NCBI GenBank assembly: GCA_027482185.1
Contig: JAIXWF010000019.1
Span: 372,001-436,000 of the forward strand
From: Opitutaceae bacterium
Lineage (GTDB): Bacteria; Verrucomicrobiota; Verrucomicrobiia; Opitutales; Opitutaceae
Direction: 5' to 3'
Length of the DNA: 64,000 nucleotides
Shown here: positions 18,025 to 25,417 of the stretch, piece by piece
Layout: every line of letters begins with the position of its first letter
Numbering within the stretch: the first letter of the stretch is position 1
Position numbers and translations under genes: made by a program
The notes under the pieces: model-generated
Database searches by the model: none
What the model was told of the DNA's origin: nothing
The model's input: the letters and a program-made list of their open reading frames with translations, nothing else

Positions 18025-21000
18025 TCAGAACGTGCCGCGCACGCCGAAGGACCAGAGCGCGCCGTAGGAATTCGCGGTGCTGCGCCGCGCGTAGAGCGGC
18101 GTGTCGGCCTGGTAGCGCGATTGGTTGAAGTGCACGTTGGTCAGGTTGCGGCAATTCACGAACACCGAGAGCCGCTTCAGCAACTGGTAGGTCAGGTTGA
18201 TGTCGAGCGTGGTGCGGCCGTCCTGGTACACGAACGCATTGGGCCCCTGCCCGGTCGACGGCCCGCGGTTCTGCTCCCCGCGGTGGTGCCACTTCGCCAT
18301 GAACGTGATCGGATTCCGCGTGATCGTCACGCCCCAGTTCATGCTCGTCGGGATGAAACGGTTGAAGTCCGCCGTGCGGCTGCCCTCGAGTTTCAGTTTC
18401 GTCGCGTTGGCGAAGACGGAAAAGAACCGGCCGTACTTGCCCAGCGGCGCGAGCGACTGCCGGACATTGAATTCCACGCCCGAGACCCGCGCGTCGCCGG
18501 CATTGACCGTGGAATTGAGCCGCCAGCCGACGTAGCGCGGGTCGAGGCCGAACTCGTCGAGGATGTCGGCCGTCGCCGTCGTCTGCAGGGTGCCGAAGAA
18601 GTCCGAGATGTCCTTGCGGAAGGCGCCGGCGGTGAAGAGGCCGCCGCTGTCCGTGTAGTACTCGGCGCTCAGATCCCAGTTCTGCGCCGTCCACGGCTTG
18701 AGCCCCGTGTTGCGCACCGTGATGTCGCCCGGGATCGCGTTGGGGTCGGTGGAAAACTCGATGTCGTTCTCGCTGATCGTCGCGTTCGGCACGATGTTGG
18801 TGAAATCGGGCCGGCCGTAGGTCTTGGCGTACGCGGCGCGGAGCAGGAAGTTCGCCGTCGCATTGTAGGTGAGGTGCACGCTCGGGTAGAAGCCGTCGTA
18901 GGAACGGTTCGCGAGGTTCGCGCGTTCCCGGCGCACGAGCCGCAGTTCCTCCATCGATCCGGCCGCCCCGGCCTCGGGCTTGCGGATCCGCGCCCCGGCG
19001 GCGTTGCGGGCGAAGGTGCCGTCGGGATCGCGCACCCACACCGCCGCGGGTTCGTTCACCGGGCCCGCGCCCTTGTCGTGCGTTTTCTCATACCGTACGC
19101 CCGCGAGGACCGTCAGGCGGTTGTTCAGCAGCCGCGTCTCGTTCTGCAGATAGAACGCCGTCACGCTTTCGCGCAGCCACTCCGAGGCGACGATGCGGCT
19201 CTGCTCCTGCGCCACGACCTGCGCGGGCGTCTGCACGAAGAGCGCCGGGTTCTTCTTCCAGGCCTCGACCGCGACGTTGGTCGAGGTCCAAGGGATGTTG
19301 TCGAAGCCCCAGTAATTGGGCCGGTTCCGGTAGACCTGCGCGAGGAACGGCGTCGGCGTCGGATCCGCGGGATTGGCCGGCACGTAGTTCCATTGCCGGT
19401 TCCATTCGCGCCGGTCGCGGTCCTGCGCGCGGTAAAGCGTGCCGACCTGCACCGCCGTCGGCACGTTGAAGACGGTGAAACTCCGCCGCAGGTTCAGGTC
19501 GCCGCCGAAGAGGTTCTCCTTGTGGTCGCGGTAGGCGTTCGACGTCGCGGTGGTCAGGCGGTAGTTCGAGATGTCGTTGAGATCGAGTTCGCGGTTGTTG
19601 TTGTCGAACGCCCGGATGCGCGCCGGCCGGTCCGGCGCGATGCCCTCGAAGGTCACGCGCACCGGATTGATCATGGAAATGTTCAGCTGGTTGAAGCTGC
19701 CCTTCTCGTGGTACCGGCGCCAGGTCTTCGAGGTTGAGACGTGCGCGCCGGTGTCGAGGCGCCACGTGCCGTCGTCGTAGCGGTAGCGCGTGCTCGTCGC
19801 CAGCGTGCGCGCCGCGATGTGGATCGCGTTGCCGCTGAAGGAAACGCCGCCGCGGCCCGTCGCGCCGACCGTTTCGTCGTCGTCGAAGCTCAGCCGGTTG
19901 CCGGTCGCGATGCTCGGCGTCGCGTTCGTGCCCGCGGTGGCCGTGCGGTTCACGTTGCCGTTCTTGTCGCGGTAGTAGGTCGCTTGGCCGCTGACCGAGA
20001 GCACGGAGTTGGGCGACACGCGCCAATCCGCCTTCAGGCTCGTCGAATCGCGGGTGTACCATTTCGGCGCGTCGACGATCTGGTGCGATTGGAGAAACGG
20101 CCGCGCCGGCGTCGCTCCCGTGCCCGCGGCGGTGGCGTTCCACGTCATCGCGGAAATGTTCTGCTCGTTCCACTGCTGCGACGACAGGCCCGTCAGCACG
20201 ATGCCGAAGTTCTTCGAGATCGGCAGCGTGTAGTCGAAATCGAAGCCCGTCTTGATCCGGCTCTCGTAGGTGTCGAAAGGAAACGGCTGCTTCTTCAACT
20301 GCATCCCGTCGCTGCTCGCCGTCGAGGTGATGCGGTAGTTGAACTGGGCCCGGCTCCGCTCGAAGGCGCTCTTGCTCACCATGTTCACCGTGCCGGAAAT
20401 GCCGTCGGCCGGATTCGCCGGCGTCGGCACCTTCGTCACCTCGATGCGCGAGGTGTTGTTGATCGACACCTGCGTGAAGAGGAACGCGCGGTTCGCCGCG
20501 CTGCCCGAGGCGTTCGCCATCTGCGCGCCGTCCATCGTCACCGCCGTGAGGTTGGGATCGAAGCCGCGGATCGCCACCGCGTTGGGCGAGGCGTCCGAAT
20601 ACTCGATCGTCACGCCGGGCAGGAATTTCATGAACTCCGCCACGTTGCCCTCGGCGATGTCGCCGAAGGCGTCGGTCGCGACCACGTTCTTGATGTTCGA
20701 CGCGAAGCGCTGCTCGTTGGTCGCCAGCGATTCGCCTTCGGTCAATTTCGACGACGCCAGCACGAACGCATCGAGCTTCACCACGCCGGACTTGTCGCCG
20801 TAGTTGGCTTTGTTCGTGAGCCCGAGGTCGCGCTGCACCGTCTCGCCCGCGCGGAGTTCGACCGCCACCGCGACGGGATCGAGGCCCGAATAGAAGACTT
20901 CGAGCGTCGCCGGGCCGGCGGGCAGGCCCGACAGCCGGAACGTCCCGGTCTCGTCGGTGAACACGGCGATCTCCGTGCCTTTGACGGTGACGCGCACGTT

Positions 21001-21168
21001 GTTGAGATACTGGCCGGTGATCTCGTTCTGCACACGGCCGGTGAGGCCGGCATTGCCGGAGGCCGGAGCGGCCGCGAACGCGGCGCCGGCGAAGAGAACA
21101 AAGGCAAGGGCGAGCGCGCGGCGCAGCGGCGCCAAGGCGCCGCCGAACCGGAGGGATTCGGTAGTCAT
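18025..21168 (-). CDS. TonB-dependent receptor with N-terminal carboxypeptidase-regulatory-like domain
   Basis: 1047 residues from the ATG at 21168; an in-frame ATG at 21186 is an alternative. Signal peptide ends near FAA-AP. Residues ~41-115 are a carboxypeptidase-regulatory-like domain (GLTGRVQNEITG... VRVTVKGTEIAVFTDETGTFRLSGLP). A leader VVKLDAFVLASS (~129-140) sits where the TonB box is in the other receptors, then a plug (VAIRGFDPNLTAVTMDGAQMA; ISGTVNMVSKSAFE) and a long beta-barrel ending in an aromatic residue (GTF). Family role: TonB-driven import across the outer membrane. It is convergent with the fucosidase/oxidoreductase pair and divergent from the malectin-like gene, so oligosaccharide uptake is a reasonable inference. 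No SusD partner is visible. Confidence 0.88.
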   Translation of the reverse strand: MTTESLRFGGALAPLRRALALAFVLFAGAAFAAAPASGNAGLTGRVQNEITGQYLNNVRVTVKGTEIAVFTDETGTFRLSGLPAGPATLEVFYSGLDPVAVAVELRAGETVQRDLGLTNKANYGDKSGVVKLDAFVLASSKLTEGESLATNEQRFASNIKNVVATDAFGDIAEGNVAEFMKFLPGVTIEYSDASPNAVAIRGFDPNLTAVTMDGAQMANASGSAANRAFLFTQVSINNTSRIEVTKVPTPANPADGISGTVNMVSKSAFERSRAQFNYRITSTASSDGMQLKKQPFPFDTYESRIKTGFDFDYTLPISKNFGIVLTGLSSQQWNEQNISAMTWNATAAGTGATPARPFLQSHQIVDAPKWYTRDSTSLKADWRVSPNSVLSVSGQATYYRDKNGNVNRTATAGTNATPSIATGNRLSFDDDETVGATGRGGVSFSGNAIHIAARTLATSTRYRYDDGTWRLDTGAHVSTSKTWRRYHEKGSFNQLNISMINPVRVTFEGIAPDRPARIRAFDNNNRELDLNDISNYRLTTATSNAYRDHKENLFGGDLNLRRSFTVFNVPTAVQVGTLYRAQDRDRREWNRQWNYVPANPADPTPTPFLAQVYRNRPNYWGFDNIPWTSTNVAVEAWKKNPALFVQTPAQVVAQEQSRIVASEWLRESVTAFYLQNETRLLNNRLTVLAGVRYEKTHDKGAGPVNEPAAVWVRDPDGTFARNAAGARIRKPEAGAAGSMEELRLVRRERANLANRSYDGFYPSVHLTYNATANFLLRAAYAKTYGRPDFTNIVPNATISENDIEFSTDPNAIPGDITVRNTGLKPWTAQNWDLSAEYYTDSGGLFTAGAFRKDISDFFGTLQTTATADILDEFGLDPRYVGWRLNSTVNAGDARVSGVEFNVRQSLAPLGKYGRFFSVFANATKLKLEGSRTADFNRFIPTSMNWGVTITRNPITFMAKWHHRGEQNRGPSTGQGPNAFVYQDGRTTLDINLTYQLLKRLSVFVNCRNLTNVHFNQSRYQADTPLYARRSTANSYGALWSFGVRGTF

Positions 21169-21288
21169 CGGGGGTAGGGGTCGCATGACTACGCTCCCGG
21201 CGGCGGCCGAAGTCCAGCCGGGGCCTGCGGTGATATTTATTCCGCGGCACGGAAGCTGCACGGTGCCCGTGAACCAACCTTCCCTGCC

Positions 21289-21837
21289 ATGCTTCCGCTT
21301 TCCGCCTTCCGCCGCCGCCTGGTCGCCGCTCCGTTTCTGTTGCTCGGTCTGCTCGTCTGCACCGCCGCCGCGCCGGCCCCCGACACCGGCACCATCCGCA
21401 TCCGCGCCGGCGTGCCCGATCCGCTCAAGGATGAAGCCGGCCGCGTCTGGCTCGGCGACCAGGGCTTCGAGGACGGCGAAACCATGCACCGCCCCGGCCT
21501 CGCCATCGCCAACACGAAGATCCCGTCCCTCTACTGCGGCGAGCGTTTCAACATGTCGAAGTTCAGCCACCCGGTGCCCAACGGAAACTACACCGTGAAC
21601 CTCCACTTCGCGATCACCTACGAGGCGATCACCGGGCCCGGCGAGGTCGTCTTCTCCCTCGAAGTCGAGGGCAAGCCGATCCGCAACCTCGACATCTGGG
21701 CCAAGGCCGGCGGCGCCAACCGCGCGCACGTCGAGTCCGTCGCGGTCGCTGTCGCGGACGGCAAACTCGACCTTGCCTTCATCGCCCAAAAGGAAAACCC
21801 CACGATCAGCGGCATCGAAATCGTGCCGGCCAAGTAG
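21289..21837 (+). CDS. Exported malectin-like carbohydrate-binding protein
   Basis: 182 residues with a signal peptide (LVAAPFLLLGLLVCTAAA). The mature domain has the malectin/malectin-like strand order: IRIRAGVPDPLKDEAGRVWLGDQGF at the start, NGNYTVNLHFAIT in the middle, VVFSLEVEGKPIRNLDIWAKAGG, and a closing GKLDLAFIAQKENPTISGIEIVP. Known members bind alpha-linked di- and oligosaccharides through aromatic and acidic residues in the loops. It is a single isolated domain, so it probably delivers or recognises a glycan rather than cleaving it. The gene is divergent from the TonB receptor across a 120-bp region with an AT-richer GTGATATTTATT patch that may hold promoters. Confidence 0.7.
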   Translation: MLPLSAFRRRLVAAPFLLLGLLVCTAAAPAPDTGTIRIRAGVPDPLKDEAGRVWLGDQGFEDGETMHRPGLAIANTKIPSLYCGERFNMSKFSHPVPNGNYTVNLHFAITYEAITGPGEVVFSLEVEGKPIRNLDIWAKAGGANRAHVESVAVAVADGKLDLAFIAQKENPTISGIEIVPAK

Positions 21838-22008
21838 GCCCACCCGCGCTCTACGTTGGCCTCGGCCGCGCTCCGCCCTGAACGGCCCGCGCCCTCGACC
21901 CGCCGGCCTGCGGCCGGCTGAAACGCGGCGTCCGGGCGCGCGCCGGGTTTGCGTTGCGCAGGTTTTTCGCCTGCGTTGCCCGCGCCCCGCCCACCCTCCC
22001 CGCTCCGC

Positions 22009-22968
22009 ATGATTGCCTCCGCTTTCCCGCGCCTCCTTCGTTCCCTGCTGCTGCTCGGCCTGCTCTTCGCCTCCGCCCGCGGCGCCCAGTCCCCGGCCGC
22101 CGCCCCGACCGCGACCGCAGCCCCGAGCATCGTTTTTGTCGGCAACAGCTTCCTCTTCGCCACCGGCTCGCCGGTGCGCTTCTACCGCGCCGCCAGCGTG
22201 ACGGATCTCAACGGCACCGGCTTCGGCGGCGTGCCGGCGCTGTTCAAGGCCTTCGCCAACCAAGCCGGCCTCGACTTCGCCGTCAGCCACGAGACATCCT
22301 CCGGCAAGAACCTCGACTTCCACCTCAACGAAAAGGCCGACGTCCTCACCTCCCGGCCCTGGGACCACGCCGTGCTCCTCGGCATGAGCCTCCTCGATCG
22401 CGAACGCCCGGGCAACCCCGAGCTCCTCGTCCGCTCCGCCCGCGATCTCGCCGCCCTCCTCCATCGCCGCAACCCGAAGATGGACATCCGTCTCATCGCC
22501 ACCTGGGCCCGCGCCGACCAGATCTATCCCGCAAAAGGCCACTGGCACGGCAAGGATGTCGCCGCGATGACGCGCGACGTCCGCGCGGGCTACGACCTCG
22601 CCCTCGCCGCTTCGCCGCATATCCGCGGCATCATTCCCGTCGGCGAAGCCTGGCTCCGCGCCATGCAATCCGGCTTTGCCGATCCGAATCCCTACGACGG
22701 CATCGCCCCGAACCAAGTCAGTCTCTGGACCTACGACCACTACCACGGCAGCACCTTCGGCTACTACCTCGAGGCCCTCGTGATCTTCGGCGATCTCACC
22801 GGCCTCGACCCGCGCTCGCTCGGCGAAGACGAACGCGCCGCCTTCGAACTCGGTCTCTCCAAACCCCAGGCCGCGGCCCTGCAGAAAATTGCCGCGGAGG
22901 AACTGCTCGCCACGAAGGGCCGCCCCGCCCTCAAGCCATTCACCCCGCGCCAACTGCCCCCGCCGTAG
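22009..22968 (+). CDS. Exported SGNH-type hydrolase/esterase
   Basis: 319 residues with a signal peptide to about ASARGA. The nucleophile block is IVFVGNSFLF (Ser47), a GNS variant of the GDS motif; ETSSGKNLDFHLNEK and VLLGMSLLD follow as later blocks, and the catalytic Asp/His dyad is probably in YDHYHGSTFGYYL (Asp243, His246). The pattern matches the DUF4886-like branch of SGNH hydrolases, which are likely carbohydrate esterases. Located between a malectin-like protein and an alpha/beta hydrolase, it may remove acyl groups from a polysaccharide. The TAG stop overlaps copy 2 of the dispersed hairpin repeat. Confidence 0.75.
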   Translation: MIASAFPRLLRSLLLLGLLFASARGAQSPAAAPTATAAPSIVFVGNSFLFATGSPVRFYRAASVTDLNGTGFGGVPALFKAFANQAGLDFAVSHETSSGKNLDFHLNEKADVLTSRPWDHAVLLGMSLLDRERPGNPELLVRSARDLAALLHRRNPKMDIRLIATWARADQIYPAKGHWHGKDVAAMTRDVRAGYDLALAASPHIRGIIPVGEAWLRAMQSGFADPNPYDGIAPNQVSLWTYDHYHGSTFGYYLEALVIFGDLTGLDPRSLGEDERAAFELGLSKPQAAALQKIAAEELLATKGRPALKPFTPRQLPPP

Positions 22969-22987
22969 CCCGGCGCTTCAGCCCGAG
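22965..22987 (+). repeat. Dispersed hairpin repeat, copy 2
   Basis: GTAGCCCGGCGCTTCAGCCC followed by GAG; the last half-site is CCCGAG rather than CCCGGG, so one stem pair is lost. The TAG inside is the stop codon of the SGNH hydrolase gene. Same orientation as the other copies. Confidence 0.65.
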
Positions 22988-23001
22988 TCCTATTCCGAAT
23001 T

Positions 23002-23036
23002 CAGCGGTCAGCCATCAGCCTTCAGCTCTCAGCTTT
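23002..23036 (+). repeat. Tandem array of five 7-nt units (CAGCNNT)
   Basis: Five contiguous heptamers read CAGCGGT, CAGCCAT, CAGCCTT, CAGCTCT and CAGCTTT. The first four bases are invariant and the last three drift but end in T. The array lies between hairpin repeat copy 2 and the start of the alpha/beta hydrolase gene at 23052. Confidence 0.75.
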
Positions 23037-23051
23037 CCCCGCCCCCACCCA

Positions 23052-24035
23052 ATGTCCCCGCTCCGTCGTCCGCCTTTCGCCTTTCGCCTTCCGCCGTTCC
23101 CCTTCGCCACCGCGATTCTCCTCGCCCTCTCCGCCGCACCCTTTCTCCCCGCCCAGACCGCCGCCGAAACCGCCGCGGCCGCCGCGGTCGATGCCGCCGC
23201 CGCCGATGCCGCGGCCCACATCAAGCCCGACCGCATCGTCCCCTACAAACAGGTCGGCGGCTTCACGCTGCATGTCAGCGTATTCAATCCGCCGGGACAC
23301 CGGCCCGACCGGCCCGTCGCCGGCATCGTCTTCTTCCACGGCGGCGGCTTCAACATCGGCGCCCCGTCCAACTTCTACGCCCAGGCCAAGCACCTCGCGC
23401 AACGCGGCCTGGTCGCGATCTCCGTCGAATACCGCATCCGCTCGCGCCACCAAACCACCCAACGCGAGGCGATCCAGGACGCGTTCTCCGCCATGCGTTG
23501 GGTCCGCGCCCGCGTCGCCGAACTCGGCATCGATCCCAAACGCCTCGCCGTCGCCGGCGGCTCCGCCGGCGGTTTCCTCGCCGCCGCCGTCACGACCTTG
23601 CAGGGCCTCGACGAACCCGGCGAGGACACCTCCGTCAGCCCGCGGCCCAACGCCCTCGTCCTCTTCAATTCGATGATCGACCGCGGCCCCGGCAGCCGCG
23701 CCTTCGCCAAGGTCGAGGCCGCCATGGGCGACCGATGGAAAACGATTTCGCCGCTGCACAACCTCTACCCGGATTTCCCGCCGACGGTCCACTTCCTCGG
23801 CACCGCCGACAAAAACATCTCCGTCGCCAGCGCCCGCAAAATGAAAGCCGAGATCGAAAAGGTCGGCGGCCGCTGCGACCTCCATCTCTACGAGGGCCAG
23901 GACCACGGTTTCTTCAACTACGGCCGCGGCGACAACACCCACTACCGCCTGACCTTGCTGGAAGCCGACCGCTTCCTCGTCTCCCTCGGTTTCCTCGCCG
24001 GCCCGACGCCCGACAAACTTGTCGTCGACCGCTAA
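23052..24035 (+). CDS. Exported alpha/beta hydrolase (esterase/lipase-like)
   Basis: 327 residues. A signal peptide is present but odd: residues 7-18 (PPFAFRLPPFPF) are coded by 7-nt repeats, followed by a normal hydrophobic core (ATAILLALSAAPFLPAQ). The catalytic domain has the HGGGF oxyanion motif (96-100), the nucleophile elbow GGSAGG (Ser171), and a likely Asp253 (GTADKN) and His285 (GQDHGFF). This is the hormone-sensitive lipase/BD-FAE type, often acting as feruloyl- or acetyl-esterase. The gene follows an SGNH esterase and precedes a convergent LacI regulator, so removal of ester groups from a glycan is a plausible role. Specificity is not readable. Confidence 0.85.
   Translation: MSPLRRPPFAFRLPPFPFATAILLALSAAPFLPAQTAAETAAAAAVDAAAADAAAHIKPDRIVPYKQVGGFTLHVSVFNPPGHRPDRPVAGIVFFHGGGFNIGAPSNFYAQAKHLAQRGLVAISVEYRIRSRHQTTQREAIQDAFSAMRWVRARVAELGIDPKRLAVAGGSAGGFLAAAVTTLQGLDEPGEDTSVSPRPNALVLFNSMIDRGPGSRAFAKVEAAMGDRWKTISPLHNLYPDFPPTVHFLGTADKNISVASARKMKAEIEKVGGRCDLHLYEGQDHGFFNYGRGDNTHYRLTLLEADRFLVSLGFLAGPTPDKLVVDR
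23071..23098 (+). repeat. Tandem array of 7-nt units inside a signal-peptide coding region
   Basis: Four contiguous heptamers: CGCCTTT, CGCCTTT, CGCCTTC, CGCCGTT. They lie in codons 7-16 of the alpha/beta hydrolase gene and encode the Pro/Phe/Arg/Leu-rich part of the leader. The same unit is used at 34934-34981 in another gene start. Confidence 0.75.
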
Positions 24036-24038
24036 CCC

Positions 24039-24061
24039 GTAGCCCGGCGCTTCGGCCCGGG
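24039..24061 (+). repeat. Dispersed hairpin repeat, copy 3
   Basis: GTAGCCCGGCGCTTCGGCCC followed by GGG, three bases after the TAA stop of the alpha/beta hydrolase gene and in the gap to the convergent LacI gene. It is followed by GTTTC, so it may also act as a terminator. Confidence 0.7.
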
Positions 24062-24112
24062 GTTTCTTGCCGGCGCGGTGCAGCAAAAACTCCGGGCTTT
24101 GCCAACGCCACG

Positions 24113-25258
24113 TCAGCGAAGGGCATCGATCCGCCGGCGAAGCCGCTTGGGTGTCCGTTGGTTTTTCGTCGCGGCCTCCCCGACTGAAACCGGCGAACTC
24201 GAGGATCTGGCCTGGCCGTTCTCCAAATCCGCCGCCGCGCGCACGGTCTTCCCTTCCGTCCACGCCCCCTCGACCAAGACAAACCGCGGGAACGCCGGCA
24301 CGCCGATTTCGTGGTTCTTCATCAGGGACAGCGTCAGGTCGATCGCGGCCTGCCCGATCGCGTCCCACCGCTCGTCCATCCCCGCGATCTGCGGTTGCCG
24401 CGGACGGATCCCCGTCAGCGCCAGCCCCAGCGCTCCCGGCACCCGGTATCCGAGCGCCTCCACTTGGTCCAAAAGCTCGGGTCCCGTCGCCATCAGCGCA
24501 TCCGGCCGCTCGCGCTTCAGCCAGCGCGCCAACTCCGCCGGCGCCGCCGCGTCGGCCGCCGTGACCAGCGGACGCAGCCGCGACGACTCCGGCTGCAATT
24601 CCTGCTCCGCCAAATAGGCCCCGAGGAAATTGTGGCCGGTCCGGACGTTCGCGTTTTGGCTGAGCACGAAGCCGATCCGGACATAGCCCCGTTCGCGCAG
24701 CACCCGGATCAGCTCCCGCGTCGACCGCGCCTGGTGCGGGCTCACCCGGTGGAACGCCGGCCGCAGCACCGAGTACCCGATCGCCACGACGCTGAACTTT
24801 TCCCACGGCAACGCCGGATACTCCCCGGGCTGGAACAGCGGCGCGAGGATCAGCGCGCGGATCCCCCGCGCCTCCAGCATCTGCGCCAGCCGCTCCGGTG
24901 TGAACCCCGGCGCCAACGCATGGATCGGCTGGACCTTCAGCCCCGCCGCTTCCGCCGCCGCCACCGCGGCCTGGTACGCGATACGGTAACCGTCGTTGCG
25001 CTCGAGGATCTGCCGCAGCGGCGCCGGCAACAGGTAGCCCACCGTCCCGCGGAAGGTTCCCGCGCGGTGCCGGTACGACGACAGCGCCGACAACATCGCG
25101 TCCGGCCGGTAACCCAGCCGCTCCGCCGCCGCCCGCACCTGCGCCGCCGTCTCCGCCGCCACGCGCCGGTCCCCGCGCAACGCCAGGCCCACCGTCGTGA
25201 AATGCAGCCCGGTCGCCCGCGCCAGATCGCGCAACGTCACGCGGGCATACATGTTCAT
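24113..25258 (-). CDS. LacI family transcriptional regulator
   Basis: 381 residues. The N-terminal helix-turn-helix and hinge are TLRDLARATGLHFTTVGLALRG and the hinge helix is in ERLGYRPDAMLSALSSYR. The effector domain follows (VGYLLPAPL, GIRALILAPL, the FVLSQN and PDALMATGPELL segments) and resembles sugar-binding LacI/PurR proteins. The tail (SSSPVSVGEAATKNQRTPKRLRRR) is an unusual basic extension after the normal end. It is divergent from the TonB receptor at 25418 across 159 bp that contain large inverted repeats (25284-25334), so it probably controls that receptor and itself. Inducer is unknown, likely a sugar. Confidence 0.9.
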   Translation of the reverse strand: MNMYARVTLRDLARATGLHFTTVGLALRGDRRVAAETAAQVRAAAERLGYRPDAMLSALSSYRHRAGTFRGTVGYLLPAPLRQILERNDGYRIAYQAAVAAAEAAGLKVQPIHALAPGFTPERLAQMLEARGIRALILAPLFQPGEYPALPWEKFSVVAIGYSVLRPAFHRVSPHQARSTRELIRVLRERGYVRIGFVLSQNANVRTGHNFLGAYLAEQELQPESSRLRPLVTAADAAAPAELARWLKRERPDALMATGPELLDQVEALGYRVPGALGLALTGIRPRQPQIAGMDERWDAIGQAAIDLTLSLMKNHEIGVPAFPRFVLVEGAWTEGKTVRAAADLENGQARSSSSPVSVGEAATKNQRTPKRLRRRIDALR

Positions 25259-25283
25259 GCCGCGACCGTGCCGCGCCGCATGC

Positions 25284-25334
25284 GGGCGTCAAGGCGCGGT
25301 TCCTACAGGTAGAACGCGAAGCCCTTTGACGCCC
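25284..25334. promoter_or_regulatory. Extended inverted repeat between lacI-type gene and TonB receptor gene
   Basis: Outer arms GGGCGTCAA (25284-25292) and TTGACGCCC (25326-25334) are perfectly complementary. Inside them CGCGGTTCCTAC (25295-25306) can pair with GTAGAACGCG (25309-25318) with one or two unpaired bases, around the centre CTACAGGTAG (25303-25312). The inner palindrome could be the LacI-type operator; as RNA the whole block would form one long hairpin in the leader of the receptor mRNA. Both roles are inference. Confidence 0.5.
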
Positions 25335-25417
25335 CCGCCCGCCCCGGCAGCGTCGGCGCGAACCCCGTCGGAATTCGTCGGCCGCCCCGGTCGCCCGGTC
25401 TCCGTCCCTCGCCACCC

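Noticed and set aside
21187-22953. Upstream extension of the minus-strand TonB receptor frame across the malectin and SGNH genes
   Set aside because: The extra ~590 residues are low-complexity shadow sequence; a signal peptide begins at 21168 (or 21186), which is the natural start.
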